From the NCBI GenBank assembly GCA_028690665.1, contig JAQVAV010000006.1, forward strand, positions 124,001 to 188,000: DNA of 64,000 nt, given 5' to 3'. The position numbers and the translations under genes were made by a program. Positions 46,294 through 55,005 of this stretch are shown here, piece after piece. Source of the DNA: Paludibacter sp. (lineage in GTDB: Bacteria > Bacteroidota > Bacteroidia > Bacteroidales > Paludibacteraceae). Positions within the stretch are counted from its first letter, which is position 1. Each line of letters begins with the position of its first letter. A model generated the notes under the pieces. That model did no database searches. It had not been told where the DNA came from and saw only the letters and a list, made by a program, of their open reading frames with translations.

Positions 46294-48393
46294 ATGAGAT
46301 TTGTAAGAAAAATTGTCCCTATTTTGGCTTTGTTAATCTCGATACTTGGTTTTAATTCATGCCTTAATAAGCTAGAAGAAATTCAGGTGGGTTTTGTAAG
46401 TTCTGATTTTGATTACAAGACCATTAAAGAATATAGTGTCAGTATTCAGGCTTTAGACGCTAATAACGATGCATTTAAATCTGCTTATATCGAACTGTAC
46501 ACTTCAAATCCTTTGAATGAAAACGGTACTTTATCTGAAAATAGTGCTTCTAATTTGATTTTTAAAGGAGTAACTGATGCTTCCGGCAAGATGGAATGTA
46601 AAATATCTCCTGCTACAACAGTAGATAGTTTATATGTGCTTGCCCGACAAATTGGATTGCCCAATTGTACTGTTTCAGCTCTATCCTCTACTGATCTTAC
46701 AATTACAATTGGAGGTAATTTTGTAGAAAAACAATCATTAAATTCTGTCGCACAAAAAATAAAAGCAACAACAATTCCTTCTGTTGCAAAAACTAATGAT
46801 CACAAATATTATGTTCTGGGATCATGGAATACATTGGGTGTCCCCAATTATCTAACTACAGATGACGTGATCAGCCAATCATTATTGGATGATATAGATG
46901 CAACACTTCCTGAATATAAATCATTGCCAACAACACATCCTGAATATTTTCAAAGTAATGATGATTCAAAAATTGTGTTAGTAAAGGATGCTGAAGTTTG
47001 GGTGACTTTCGTACACGAAGGGGCTTCATATAAAAATAGTTTGTTGTATTACACCTATCCTACGGGTAGTGAACCAAGTTCTACAAATCAGATTTCCAAT
47101 GCTACTGTTATTTTTCCTAATGTTTCTGGAAATGGTAGTGGACTGAATGGTGGAGGCGGTCTTTATGCCGGCAATAAAGTTCAACTGTTTTACTATAATA
47201 AGGCAACAAACACATATTCGAATATCTTTCCGGCAGGAACAACAGTCGCATGGATGTTTAAATCAAATGCATGGAGTAACTATACTGTTGGGAATGGATA
47301 TAATACATTTTATTCTGATTTGAATTTAAATCCGGAATCGAATACAAGTCTTAAAAAACATAATGTTGTCTTGAAAGATGATGTTCGTAAACTTTTGCTT
47401 TTAGGTTTTGAAGATATTCGTAGGGACCAAAATTCAGATAATGATTTTAATGATGCTGTTTTTTATGCGACAGTTACTCCGTTTACTGCTGTTTCGGGAG
47501 TTTATCAAAAGATAGTTTCAACATCGGATACAGACAACGATGGTGTTGGTGACGAATATGATGAATATCCAAATGATCCAGATAAAGCGTTTAACAATTA
47601 CTATCCTTCAGAGAATGGTGTAGGTACGCTGGCTTATGAAGATTTATATCCTTCTAAAGGTGATTATGATTTTAATGATATGGTCATTGATTATAATTTT
47701 AATCAAATTACAAATGCCAACAATAAAGTTGTAGTTGTTGACATGAAGCTGAATCTAAGAGCTATCGGAGCCTCTTATGTGAACGGATTTGGAATCCAGT
47801 TTAATACAGATCCTGATAATGTAAAATCAGTGACAGGCCAAAATTTATCTGAAAATATTGTTAACTTGTTATCTACGGGTGTAGAGGCCGGACAATCAAA
47901 AGCGGTGGTAATTGCATTCGATAATGCCTTTAAAATTTTACCACATCCGGGTAATGGTATTGGAGTTAACACTACTATTGGAGCAACCTATGTTGAACCT
48001 CAGGAACTTGATTTGAGTATAGAGTTAAACTCTCCGGTAGCTGTGAACGATTTAGGAACTCCTCCATATAATCCTTTTATTTTTATTGATAAAATAAGAT
48101 CTAAAGAGGTTCATTTGCCGACTTATGAACCTACGGATTTGGCAGATGAGAGCTTATTTGGAACCGAAGACGATAACTCAAACCCAACAGCAGGAAAGTA
48201 CTATGTGTCGGATAAATATCTTCCTTGGGCTATCAATCTTCCGGTACAATTTGATTATCCAGCCGAAAAGGAAGATATTACAAATGCTTATCTTTTATTT
48301 AAAAACTGGGCGAATAGTAATGGGGCTGAAAATGTGGATTGGTATTTAAATATATCAGGATATCGAACAGAAAGTAAGATATATAAACATTGA
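46294..48393 (+). CDS. LruC-domain lipoprotein
   Basis: A 699-residue protein with an N-terminal signal and a lipobox-like GFNSC at about residues 19-23, so it should be lipidated and may reach the cell surface. Residues about 25-120 look like a beta-sandwich. A segment with LLGFEDIRRDQNSDNDFNDAVFYA (in parts, residues 370-390) and a second with LYPSKGDYDFNDMVIDY (about 450-465) mark the DUF4114/LruC type, and DTDNDGVGDEYDEYPND at about 410 is a calcium-binding thrombospondin-3-like loop. Such proteins are probably adhesive or matrix components, but the role is not established. It follows a sigma54-like site and ends at a hairpin terminator, so it is likely transcribed alone. Confidence 0.82.
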   Translation: MRFVRKIVPILALLISILGFNSCLNKLEEIQVGFVSSDFDYKTIKEYSVSIQALDANNDAFKSAYIELYTSNPLNENGTLSENSASNLIFKGVTDASGKMECKISPATTVDSLYVLARQIGLPNCTVSALSSTDLTITIGGNFVEKQSLNSVAQKIKATTIPSVAKTNDHKYYVLGSWNTLGVPNYLTTDDVISQSLLDDIDATLPEYKSLPTTHPEYFQSNDDSKIVLVKDAEVWVTFVHEGASYKNSLLYYTYPTGSEPSSTNQISNATVIFPNVSGNGSGLNGGGGLYAGNKVQLFYYNKATNTYSNIFPAGTTVAWMFKSNAWSNYTVGNGYNTFYSDLNLNPESNTSLKKHNVVLKDDVRKLLLLGFEDIRRDQNSDNDFNDAVFYATVTPFTAVSGVYQKIVSTSDTDNDGVGDEYDEYPNDPDKAFNNYYPSENGVGTLAYEDLYPSKGDYDFNDMVIDYNFNQITNANNKVVVVDMKLNLRAIGASYVNGFGIQFNTDPDNVKSVTGQNLSENIVNLLSTGVEAGQSKAVVIAFDNAFKILPHPGNGIGVNTTIGATYVEPQELDLSIELNSPVAVNDLGTPPYNPFIFIDKIRSKEVHLPTYEPTDLADESLFGTEDDNSNPTAGKYYVSDKYLPWAINLPVQFDYPAEKEDITNAYLLFKNWANSNGAENVDWYLNISGYRTESKIYKH

Positions 48394-48412
48394 TATCTAA
48401 AATTTTAGTATT

Positions 48413-48450
48413 AAAATGCTGGTGAAATTTTATTTTGCTGGCATTTTTTT
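48413..48450 (+). terminator. Rho-independent terminator after the LruC gene
   Basis: Arms AAAATGCTGGTGAAA (48413-48427) and TTTTGCTGGCATTTT (48433-48447) pair over 15 positions with four G-T pairs and a 5-base loop. A T-rich stretch follows. It starts 20 bases after the stop. Confidence 0.7.
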
Positions 48451-48829
48451 ATTTTTATGATATTCTTAAGGTATTTAGCAATGTTTTTTCATCTTTGCTG
48501 GCTAGCTTGTATGTAATAATTTTTCTTACTTATGTAATTGGAAATTATATATATGAATATGATCGAAATGGTTTGCTAATGAAAAGTTATAGCGGTTGTT
48601 TGTTTTTATATATACATGATTTTTAGTTGTGTATAATGTTTTAAGGCCAAGCAAGGAAAAAATGACAAAAAAATGTTCTATATTTTTTAAATATAATTAT
48701 ATTTGAACAATGTGTTTTTCTTGGGGGTCGGCAATTTGGATAAAGCGCATTTGTTTTTGATATTTTGAAGGTTCTTTGTAAGAGTATTTGCTATAGGGTG
48801 CTAATTCAGGTAATCAATTATAGTGTTTT
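48451..48829. other. Intergenic region between the LruC gene and the EPS operon
   Basis: No credible gene, RNA or repeat was found in these bases, which are AT-rich. A frame that begins at TTG 48435 inside the terminator (63 codons) has no start signal and reads like random hydrophobic sequence. Confidence 0.5.
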
Positions 48830-48839
48830 GTTTGCAAAC
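48830..48839. promoter_or_regulatory. Palindrome upstream of the EPS promoter
   Basis: GTTTGCAAAC is a perfect 10-base palindrome 47 bases before the -33 element at 48887. Its position suits an activator site, but a 10-base palindrome could occur by chance. Confidence 0.2.
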
Positions 48840-48886
48840 CGGAGGTAGTAACAAGCAGCTTATTAAAAAACCTTTAATTCTTGCGA

Positions 48887-48916
48887 TTGTCGGATAATAC
48901 AAATCCTTTATCTTTG
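48887..48916 (+). promoter_or_regulatory. Bacteroidota housekeeping-type promoter of the EPS operon
   Basis: TTG at 48887-48889, 19 bases, then TATCTTTG at 48909-48916: both the -33 and the -7 element fit, and the spacing is in the usual range. The first ATG is at 49030, so the leader is about 105-110 bases, long enough for control at the RNA level. No hairpin stands out in it. Confidence 0.65.
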
Positions 48917-49029
48917 CTTGTCGAAATTAGAAATATTGTAATATGTTATTTCACGCTAGGGTATCTTTATGATTAATCTATATTTGTCTTTTTGAATTTC
49001 TAACAATAGAATTATAATAATTTCATATT

Positions 49030-49401
49030 ATGAAAAAGAAGATATTAATTATTGATGACAAGACAGAGTTTAGACGGTTAACAAAAACTATACTGTCAAG
49101 CAAATATGAAGTTCAAAGTGCTGAAAATGGAATAGAAGGGCTTGCGCTACTCCAAAGTGGTTTTATGCCCGATTTGATTGTAACAGATTTAATGATGCCT
49201 GTGCTCGGAGGAAAAGATTTTGTTGAACAAGTAAAAAGCAGCGGGGCATTTAGTCATATTCCGGTAATTGTGTTATCAAGTATTGATAAGAGTGATGAAA
49301 AAATAAAACTTATCAACTTAGGAGCCAATGATTATTTGGAGAAGCCATATAATCCGGCAGAGTTATTGGCCCGGATTGAAAATCTTTTAAAATTAAAATA
49401 G
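49030..49401 (+). CDS. Stand-alone receiver (CheY-like)
   Basis: A 123-residue receiver only. D53 in VTDLMMPVLGG is the phosphate site, the acidic pair is in LIIDDKTEFRR, and the Lys is in YLEKPYNPAEL. It has no output domain, so it must act by binding another protein. It is the first gene of the EPS operon, and the next gene starts 45 bases downstream and itself has a receiver-like N-domain. A role in switching the first step of polysaccharide synthesis is therefore plausible, but it is inference. The three hybrid kinases upstream are possible phosphate sources. Confidence 0.88.
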   Translation: MKKKILIIDDKTEFRRLTKTILSSKYEVQSAENGIEGLALLQSGFMPDLIVTDLMMPVLGGKDFVEQVKSSGAFSHIPVIVLSSIDKSDEKIKLINLGANDYLEKPYNPAELLARIENLLKLK

Positions 49402-49446
49402 GATAAGGATAATACAGATTCTTATTCATCTTATAATGTCTTTGGT

Positions 49447-50565
49447 ATGAAGTATAAAGCTATCTATATTGGTACTGATCACGAACTGATGGAGAGACTA
49501 AATGTGGAAACAGATGTTCTTGATCTACAGGTTACTGACAGACCTCTTGGTTTTTGGGGTAATATCTCGGAAATAGACTTGATACTTTTTGATATTGCTG
49601 ACGATGTGAAAGACATAGCCTTGATAAATAATCTTAAAGAGGAAATAGAAAAAAATAAGATAGTCGTTTTTGCAATTAATCGATTGAAACGGCCCAATGA
49701 TTATTTGAAATATGGTATCCACGATGTATTTGATGCGGATTTTGATGTTGAAAAATTGCTCAAAAGATTTGAGTTTATAAGATTGAATTACGATAAGCTT
49801 TTAAGTCCGGATGCAGAACAGCTTGTGTTGTTTAAAGTTCCACATTGGAAACGTGTGTTTGATGTTGTCTTTTCTTTAATTGTTTTGATATTATTATTCC
49901 CATTTTTTATTTTAATTGGGCTCGCAATAAGGTTAGAGTCTAAAGGTAAAGTGTACTATTCGGCGTCGAGGGTAGGTACGGGTTATAAGATTTTTGGTTT
50001 TCTTAAGTTTAGAAGCATGTATATTGATGCAGATAAAAAAGTCGATACTTTATTAAAGGAAAATCAATATACAAGTTTGGAAGCAGAGGATACAAACATG
50101 CATGAAGAGTTTATAGATAACGGACCTGTGCTAATTTCGGATGATGGACTGGTACCGGAAGGAAAAGTAAAAAAGCAAAAAGCAATAAAACGTGAGAATG
50201 CATTCTTTAAGGTTGCTAATGATCCACGAATAACCAAAGTTGGGCGTCTTTTGCGTAATACGAGCATCGATGAATTGCCACAGTTCATTAATGTTTTGAA
50301 AGGTGATATGTCTATCGTTGGCAATAGACCATTACCATTGTATGAAGCAGAAATGTTGACGACAGATGAATGGTCAAAAAGATTTTTGGCTCCGGCTGGT
50401 ATTACTGGTTTGTGGCAGGTTACTAAAAGAGGCGGTGCTAAGAAAATGTCTGCAGATGAGAGAAAACAGTTAGATATCGAATATGCTGAGAAATTTTCAT
50501 TTTGGTTTGATATGAAAATTTTAATAAAAACTATACCGGCTATGCTTCAACACGAAAACGTATAA
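49447..50565 (+). CDS. Initiating phosphoglycosyl transferase with receiver-like N-domain
   Basis: A 372-residue protein. Residues about 1-125 look like a receiver: YKAIYIGTDHELMERL, LILFDIADD with D49 where the phosphate Asp belongs, VVFAINR, and GIHDVFDADFDVEKLLKRF. The usual second Asp pair and Lys are poor, so it may be a pseudo-receiver. Residues about 135-372 are a bacterial sugar transferase (monotopic PGT): one membrane hairpin at about 138-160, FLKFRSMYIDAD, D275-E276 in TSIDELPQ, and GNRPLP and GITGLWQV. It transfers a sugar phosphate to undecaprenyl phosphate, the first committed step. A charged insert (about 200-260) separates the halves of the catalytic domain. The four-helix/CoA-like N-domain of most large PGTs is absent. 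Confidence 0.85.
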   Translation: MKYKAIYIGTDHELMERLNVETDVLDLQVTDRPLGFWGNISEIDLILFDIADDVKDIALINNLKEEIEKNKIVVFAINRLKRPNDYLKYGIHDVFDADFDVEKLLKRFEFIRLNYDKLLSPDAEQLVLFKVPHWKRVFDVVFSLIVLILLFPFFILIGLAIRLESKGKVYYSASRVGTGYKIFGFLKFRSMYIDADKKVDTLLKENQYTSLEAEDTNMHEEFIDNGPVLISDDGLVPEGKVKKQKAIKRENAFFKVANDPRITKVGRLLRNTSIDELPQFINVLKGDMSIVGNRPLPLYEAEMLTTDEWSKRFLAPAGITGLWQVTKRGGAKKMSADERKQLDIEYAEKFSFWFDMKILIKTIPAMLQHENV

Positions 50566-50570
50566 TAAAC

Positions 50571-51341
50571 ATGAATAAGCTTTGTAGGAAAATAATATAT
50601 GCACTTTTATTTTGTTTGATAAATAGTAGCATTGTTTCTGCCCAAACAGATTCTTTATCAGCGATTACTACCTTACAAAAAGATACAACTAAAATTGAGA
50701 ACGAAATTCCTGATTTAAATTTCTTTTTAGAATCAGCAATTACAAATTCTCCTTTGTTACATGCGTCAGACAGACAAATAGAGATAGTTAAAGAACAAAT
50801 TAAGAAAGAGAAGAAATCTTGGACGGATTTTGTGTTTTTAGATGCGAATACAAAATATGGTTTGTATAATCAACTAACAGTCACTGATCTCTCGACAGAT
50901 GGTATAGACCAGGTGGGCGTTCAGTCAAATAAGGAGCAATTTAATTATTATGCAGGCATTACTTTCAGAATTCCTATTTCAAAATTTACAAGCAGAAAAA
51001 ACGATCTGAAAATTCTAAATAAAAATCTTGAAGATAAAAAATTTCAGAAAGAAGAGGTGAAAAACCAGTTGCAACAAATGGTTGTTGAACAGTATTATAC
51101 TGTAAACTACCTGTATAAAGCAATGAAAATAAATCAGGATATGTTACAGGCATTCTCGTTAAATTTGCAAAAATCGGAGAGAGATCTAAAGTTAGGATTG
51201 ATAGGATTGGAAGAATACAATGCCATGATTGTTCAGAAAGGAAAAGTTGAAGACAGTTTTTATAAAATTCAGAATGAGTTTTATGGTCAATATAAAAAAC
51301 TTCAGATTATATCAGGCATTAATTTAGACGATAAAAAATGA
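50571..51341 (+). CDS. Half-length TolC-family outer-membrane protein
   Basis: A 256-residue exported protein with a signal peptide ending VSAQ at about residue 25. The rest has one coiled-coil/beta repeat of the TolC type: FFLESAITNSPLLHASDRQIEIVKEQIKKEK, then a strand pair (residues 95-145), then QLQQMVVEQYYTVNYLYKAMKIN and the EEYNAMIVQKGKVEDS helix. TolC proteins have two such repeats and over 400 residues, so this would need a different oligomer. It overlaps the Wzc-like gene by ATGA. No Wza-type exporter is seen in the window, so it may be the outer-membrane part of the export path. Confidence 0.7.
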   Translation: MNKLCRKIIYALLFCLINSSIVSAQTDSLSAITTLQKDTTKIENEIPDLNFFLESAITNSPLLHASDRQIEIVKEQIKKEKKSWTDFVFLDANTKYGLYNQLTVTDLSTDGIDQVGVQSNKEQFNYYAGITFRIPISKFTSRKNDLKILNKNLEDKKFQKEEVKNQLQQMVVEQYYTVNYLYKAMKINQDMLQAFSLNLQKSERDLKLGLIGLEEYNAMIVQKGKVEDSFYKIQNEFYGQYKKLQIISGINLDDKK

Positions 51342-53494
51342 ATATTCTAAAATTTATAGGGTTACTTGTAAGTAAATTAAAATACTTAATTATGCTTCCG
51401 GTTATTGCCGGACTTCTGGTTTTTTTGTTTACTATGAATATTCCCAAGCAATATACAGCAGATACGACAATTTATACGGGCGTGACCTCTAATAGTGGAT
51501 TAGATGTTAGTGCTGCAAAAGTAGATAAGCTGATTACTCAGAATGAATATAATAACATAATGAGTATTTTTAAGTCAAGCTCTTTGTTTCAGGAGGTCAG
51601 TTTACGATTGCTTGCACAACATTTATTGCTAAAGAAAGCTACTCCGGAAATTATTTCAGAAGAAAACTTTCGAAAAATACAAAAAGAGATTCCGGATGAT
51701 ATTAAGAAACTAGCAGTGAAAAATAATGAGCAAAAAACGTATGAAAATTTATGTAACTATATAAAACAAAGTGATGAAAATTTTTTATACAGATTGTTGA
51801 ATTATGAACATCCTCTATATAGTATAAAAGCAATTTCAAAAATAAAGGTAGAGCAGGTAAACTCAAGCGATATTTTTAAGCTTACTTATCAGTCCTGTGA
51901 TCCGGGAGTTTGTTACAATACTGTGAAAATAGCTGCAGATGTATTTGTAAAAACTTATGGACAAATTAAGCGCAATTTAAAAAGCTCTGCTGTCGATTAT
52001 TTTCAAAAAAAACTTGAAGAAATTGCCGGTAAATTAGATGAGACAGAAAATCAGTTGTTGAGTTTTAATGTTGACAACAATATTATTAATTATGATGAGC
52101 AGACAAAACAAGTAACTACACAACATGAAGAGATTGAATTACGGCTTCAAACAGCTAAAATGAATTATGAAGCTTCTGCAGCTGTGTTGAAAAAACTTGA
52201 AGCAGAAATTGCAAAAAGATTTGCCATTAACCTTCAAAATATAAATATTCTCAGGATTCGGAGTGAACTCGTTGACTGCAATAATTCAATTGCGACATAT
52301 CAGGTGAGTCCAGAGAAAAATAAAGAAATTAATGCCGATGAACTTTATAATCGGAAAAAAGATCTTGAGCAAAAACTTCAATTATGTTTAGATTCTATAT
52401 ATAGTATTGAAAGTACGAGTCAGGGTGTAGAATCTCAGAAAGTATTGAGCGATTGGCTCGATGCCGTTACAAATTTTGAGACCAACAAAGCTATGTTTAA
52501 ATCTATGCAGGATAGAAATGCCGAATTTATGCTGCAATTTAAACGTTATGCTCCGCTTGGTGCAACTATTAAGAGAATCGAGAGAGAAATTAATGTTTAT
52601 GAGAATGAATATCTGAATATTCTGAATAATCTTAATGCAGCCCTTCAAAATGAGCAGAATACAGATATTATTTCAAATATGCGTATTATAGATCCGGCTA
52701 AGTTTCCAATCAGTTCCATTCCTTCAAAAAGGAAACTCTATTTAATTATAGCGGTACTGATGACTTTAATTTTTTATATAGCTGGATTGTTTATTATAGA
52801 ACTGCTTGATAACAGAATCAAATGCCCTTCGTTTTTAAGCCGTTTAACCGGTTTGGAAATAGCTGGTGCTTATAGTATAGAAAATAATAGAAGATATACT
52901 TCAGAGATGCAGGTAGCTGAAAAGGCAAATAATTTTATTTTTGAGAAAATAAGAAATTTGTTTGATGATAAGGAAAAATATTTTGTTATTCAGTTATTTA
53001 GTAATTGGAGTGGAGCGGGTAAGAATCTGGTTGCTGTAAATATCTTTAAAGACATGAAAAACAGAGGATATTCAGTAGGTTTAATTGATTTGGCAACTCA
53101 TGTTTTAGAGAATGTGCAATCAGAGAAGCTTGATTCTGTCAGGGATTTGAGAGCTTATTATGATGCTGAAAATTATGATGAATATCTTTCTGCTGAGGAT
53201 AAAAAGAACGATTTTGTTATTGTGGTTATGCCTCCGATTTCGAAAGGGATAGATAATAGTAGGTTAATAAAAAGTGCTAATATAAATTTTGTAGTATTTG
53301 ATGCAAATCTTACATGGACAGCTGCCGATCAGTATAATATTGATAAATTAAAGTCTATTATTGGCCAGCAACTTTATCCAGTTTTGACAAATGCAATCCC
53401 TGAAAATTTAGAAGAAATATATGGCGAAATCCCTAAAAAACGCTCTAAACTCAGAGTCTTAATTAAAAAACTACTCCAAAGGTTTGTGAGGTAG
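51338..53494 (+). CDS. Wzc-like polysaccharide co-polymerase with degenerate kinase domain
   Basis: A 718-residue inner-membrane protein of the PCP-2 kind. Helix 1 is at about 14-32 and helix 2 at about 468-488, with a long coiled-coil periplasmic part (about 200-440). The cytosolic part resembles a BY-kinase but the motifs are altered. Walker A reads WSGAGKN with K562 followed by N563 where Ser/Thr binds Mg. D584 in GLIDLATH remains in the A' position. The Walker B strand reads VIVVMPP with M631 where Asp is expected. The C-terminus KKRSKLRVLIKKLLQRFVR has no Tyr cluster. It probably controls chain length without tyrosine-kinase activity. Overlap and spacing place it in the EPS operon. Confidence 0.8.
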   Translation: MNILKFIGLLVSKLKYLIMLPVIAGLLVFLFTMNIPKQYTADTTIYTGVTSNSGLDVSAAKVDKLITQNEYNNIMSIFKSSSLFQEVSLRLLAQHLLLKKATPEIISEENFRKIQKEIPDDIKKLAVKNNEQKTYENLCNYIKQSDENFLYRLLNYEHPLYSIKAISKIKVEQVNSSDIFKLTYQSCDPGVCYNTVKIAADVFVKTYGQIKRNLKSSAVDYFQKKLEEIAGKLDETENQLLSFNVDNNIINYDEQTKQVTTQHEEIELRLQTAKMNYEASAAVLKKLEAEIAKRFAINLQNINILRIRSELVDCNNSIATYQVSPEKNKEINADELYNRKKDLEQKLQLCLDSIYSIESTSQGVESQKVLSDWLDAVTNFETNKAMFKSMQDRNAEFMLQFKRYAPLGATIKRIEREINVYENEYLNILNNLNAALQNEQNTDIISNMRIIDPAKFPISSIPSKRKLYLIIAVLMTLIFYIAGLFIIELLDNRIKCPSFLSRLTGLEIAGAYSIENNRRYTSEMQVAEKANNFIFEKIRNLFDDKEKYFVIQLFSNWSGAGKNLVAVNIFKDMKNRGYSVGLIDLATHVLENVQSEKLDSVRDLRAYYDAENYDEYLSAEDKKNDFVIVVMPPISKGIDNSRLIKSANINFVVFDANLTWTAADQYNIDKLKSIIGQQLYPVLTNAIPENLEEIYGEIPKKRSKLRVLIKKLLQRFVR

Positions 53495-53522
53495 GTTTAT
53501 TAACGAGCGATAATTTCAGAAT

Positions 53523-54992
53523 ATGTCTTTTGAGGGAACAAAATATAATGGTGAATTTGATTATCGAATAATGAAAATTATTGTGATAATCATATTTTCC
53601 TTATTAATCTGTACTTCAATTTATTTTTTCTCAAAAGATAATTTGTTAGCCGGATTGGCTGTTTTAGTCGTTCCGGTGCCTGTCTATTTTTTATACATGG
53701 TTTTTAAATATCCACGTATAGGTTTTATTTCAGTACTCTTTTGTAATTATTTTGCGGTTGGTTTGTCTCGTTACATTCCTGCCCCTGTCGGGTTAACCGT
53801 TGATGCAACTCTTGTTCTGACATTGATTGCTGTTATATTCAGTCAGTTTAATACAACTGTTTTATGGAGAAATGCAGCGAAAGATTATACCATTTGGGCT
53901 ATTGTATGGTTTGTTCTGACTTTTATGCAGTTATTCAATCCAGAGGCAGTGAGCCGTGAAGCCTGGTTTTATGCTATGCGTGGACAGGCTTTATATGTTT
54001 TTTTTACGGTACCCCTAGTTTATCTTATCTTTAATAAACCACGCGATATGGATTTGTTTATTAAACTTTGTGCATGGTTTACCTTATTAGCCGTCTTGAA
54101 GGGGCTTGTACAGAAATTTATCGGAGTTGATCATTGGGAGCAACAATGGCTTAATATGCCTGGAAACAGGACGACACACATCCTTTTTGGCCGACTCAGG
54201 GTATTTTCTTTTTATTCGGATGCTGGAACTTTCGGGGGATCGATGGGATATTTTGGAGTATTATATATTATTCTTGGCATACACGAAACGCTTAAAAAAA
54301 GAAAATACTTTTATTTTTTTGTTGGAATAATGTCATTGTATGCTATGTTGATTTCTGGAACCCGAAGCGCAATCGCTGTTCCATTGACCGGATTCGTTGT
54401 ATATACATTACTTACAAAGCGGCTTAAAATCATGCTGACGGTTGGATTTGCTGTCTTTGCCATTATCTTTTTTCTTAAATATACAACGATTGGTCAGGAT
54501 AATTATGATATAAGGCGAATGAGAAGTGCTTTTTCCGAAAATAATGCTTCATTTAATGTTCGGGTTGAAAACCGTAAATTGATTGCCGATTATCTCAAAA
54601 CGAGGCCATTTGGTGGAGGAGTAGGGGCATCGGGTAATTGGGCTGACCGTTTTAGTCCTGGAACATTTCTGGCTGATACACCAACAGATGGCTGGTATAT
54701 TCAAATATGGGCAGAACAAGGTATTGTTGGTTTGCTGGTTTATTTATCATTGCTTTTATATTTTACCCTAAAATCCATATATTTAATTCTTTTCAAATTG
54801 AAGAGTGCCGAAAATCGTTATAAAGCAATCGCTTTTACTTCGGGCATGTGTGGGCTTCTGGTGTCATCGTATACAGCTGCAAGTCTGGGGCAAATGCCAA
54901 ATACAATAATTGTTTTTACGAGTCTTACGCTAATTTCCATGATGCCTGGCTGGGAAAAAGAAAAATTGACTAATGATGTAATCAAAGCTTAA
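53523..54992 (+). CDS. O-antigen ligase/polymerase-like membrane protein
   Basis: A 489-residue polytopic protein with about 11-12 helices. The central stretch with FYSDAGTFGGSMGYFGVLY and LISGTRSAIAVPLTGF, and the loop with RPFGGGVGASGNWADRFSPGTFLADTPTDGWYIQIWAEQGIVGLL (in parts), are typical of the Wzy_C group. It would polymerise the repeat unit in the periplasm or ligate it. It begins 28 bases after the co-polymerase stop. It is the second such protein in the window, so the two polysaccharide clusters each have their own polymerase. Confidence 0.8.
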   Translation: MSFEGTKYNGEFDYRIMKIIVIIIFSLLICTSIYFFSKDNLLAGLAVLVVPVPVYFLYMVFKYPRIGFISVLFCNYFAVGLSRYIPAPVGLTVDATLVLTLIAVIFSQFNTTVLWRNAAKDYTIWAIVWFVLTFMQLFNPEAVSREAWFYAMRGQALYVFFTVPLVYLIFNKPRDMDLFIKLCAWFTLLAVLKGLVQKFIGVDHWEQQWLNMPGNRTTHILFGRLRVFSFYSDAGTFGGSMGYFGVLYIILGIHETLKKRKYFYFFVGIMSLYAMLISGTRSAIAVPLTGFVVYTLLTKRLKIMLTVGFAVFAIIFFLKYTTIGQDNYDIRRMRSAFSENNASFNVRVENRKLIADYLKTRPFGGGVGASGNWADRFSPGTFLADTPTDGWYIQIWAEQGIVGLLVYLSLLLYFTLKSIYLILFKLKSAENRYKAIAFTSGMCGLLVSSYTAASLGQMPNTIIVFTSLTLISMMPGWEKEKLTNDVIKA

Positions 54993-55005
54993 TTGTGAAG
55001 ATTTT

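Noticed and set aside
48435-48626. Plus-strand frame of 63 hydrophobic codons after the LruC gene
   Set aside because: It starts at TTG inside the terminator stem, has no ribosome-binding signal, and is composed of AT-rich codons as expected by chance.
48700-48780. Possible second sigma54 site near TCGGCAATTTGG
   Set aside because: The GG and GC elements cannot be placed at the required spacing.
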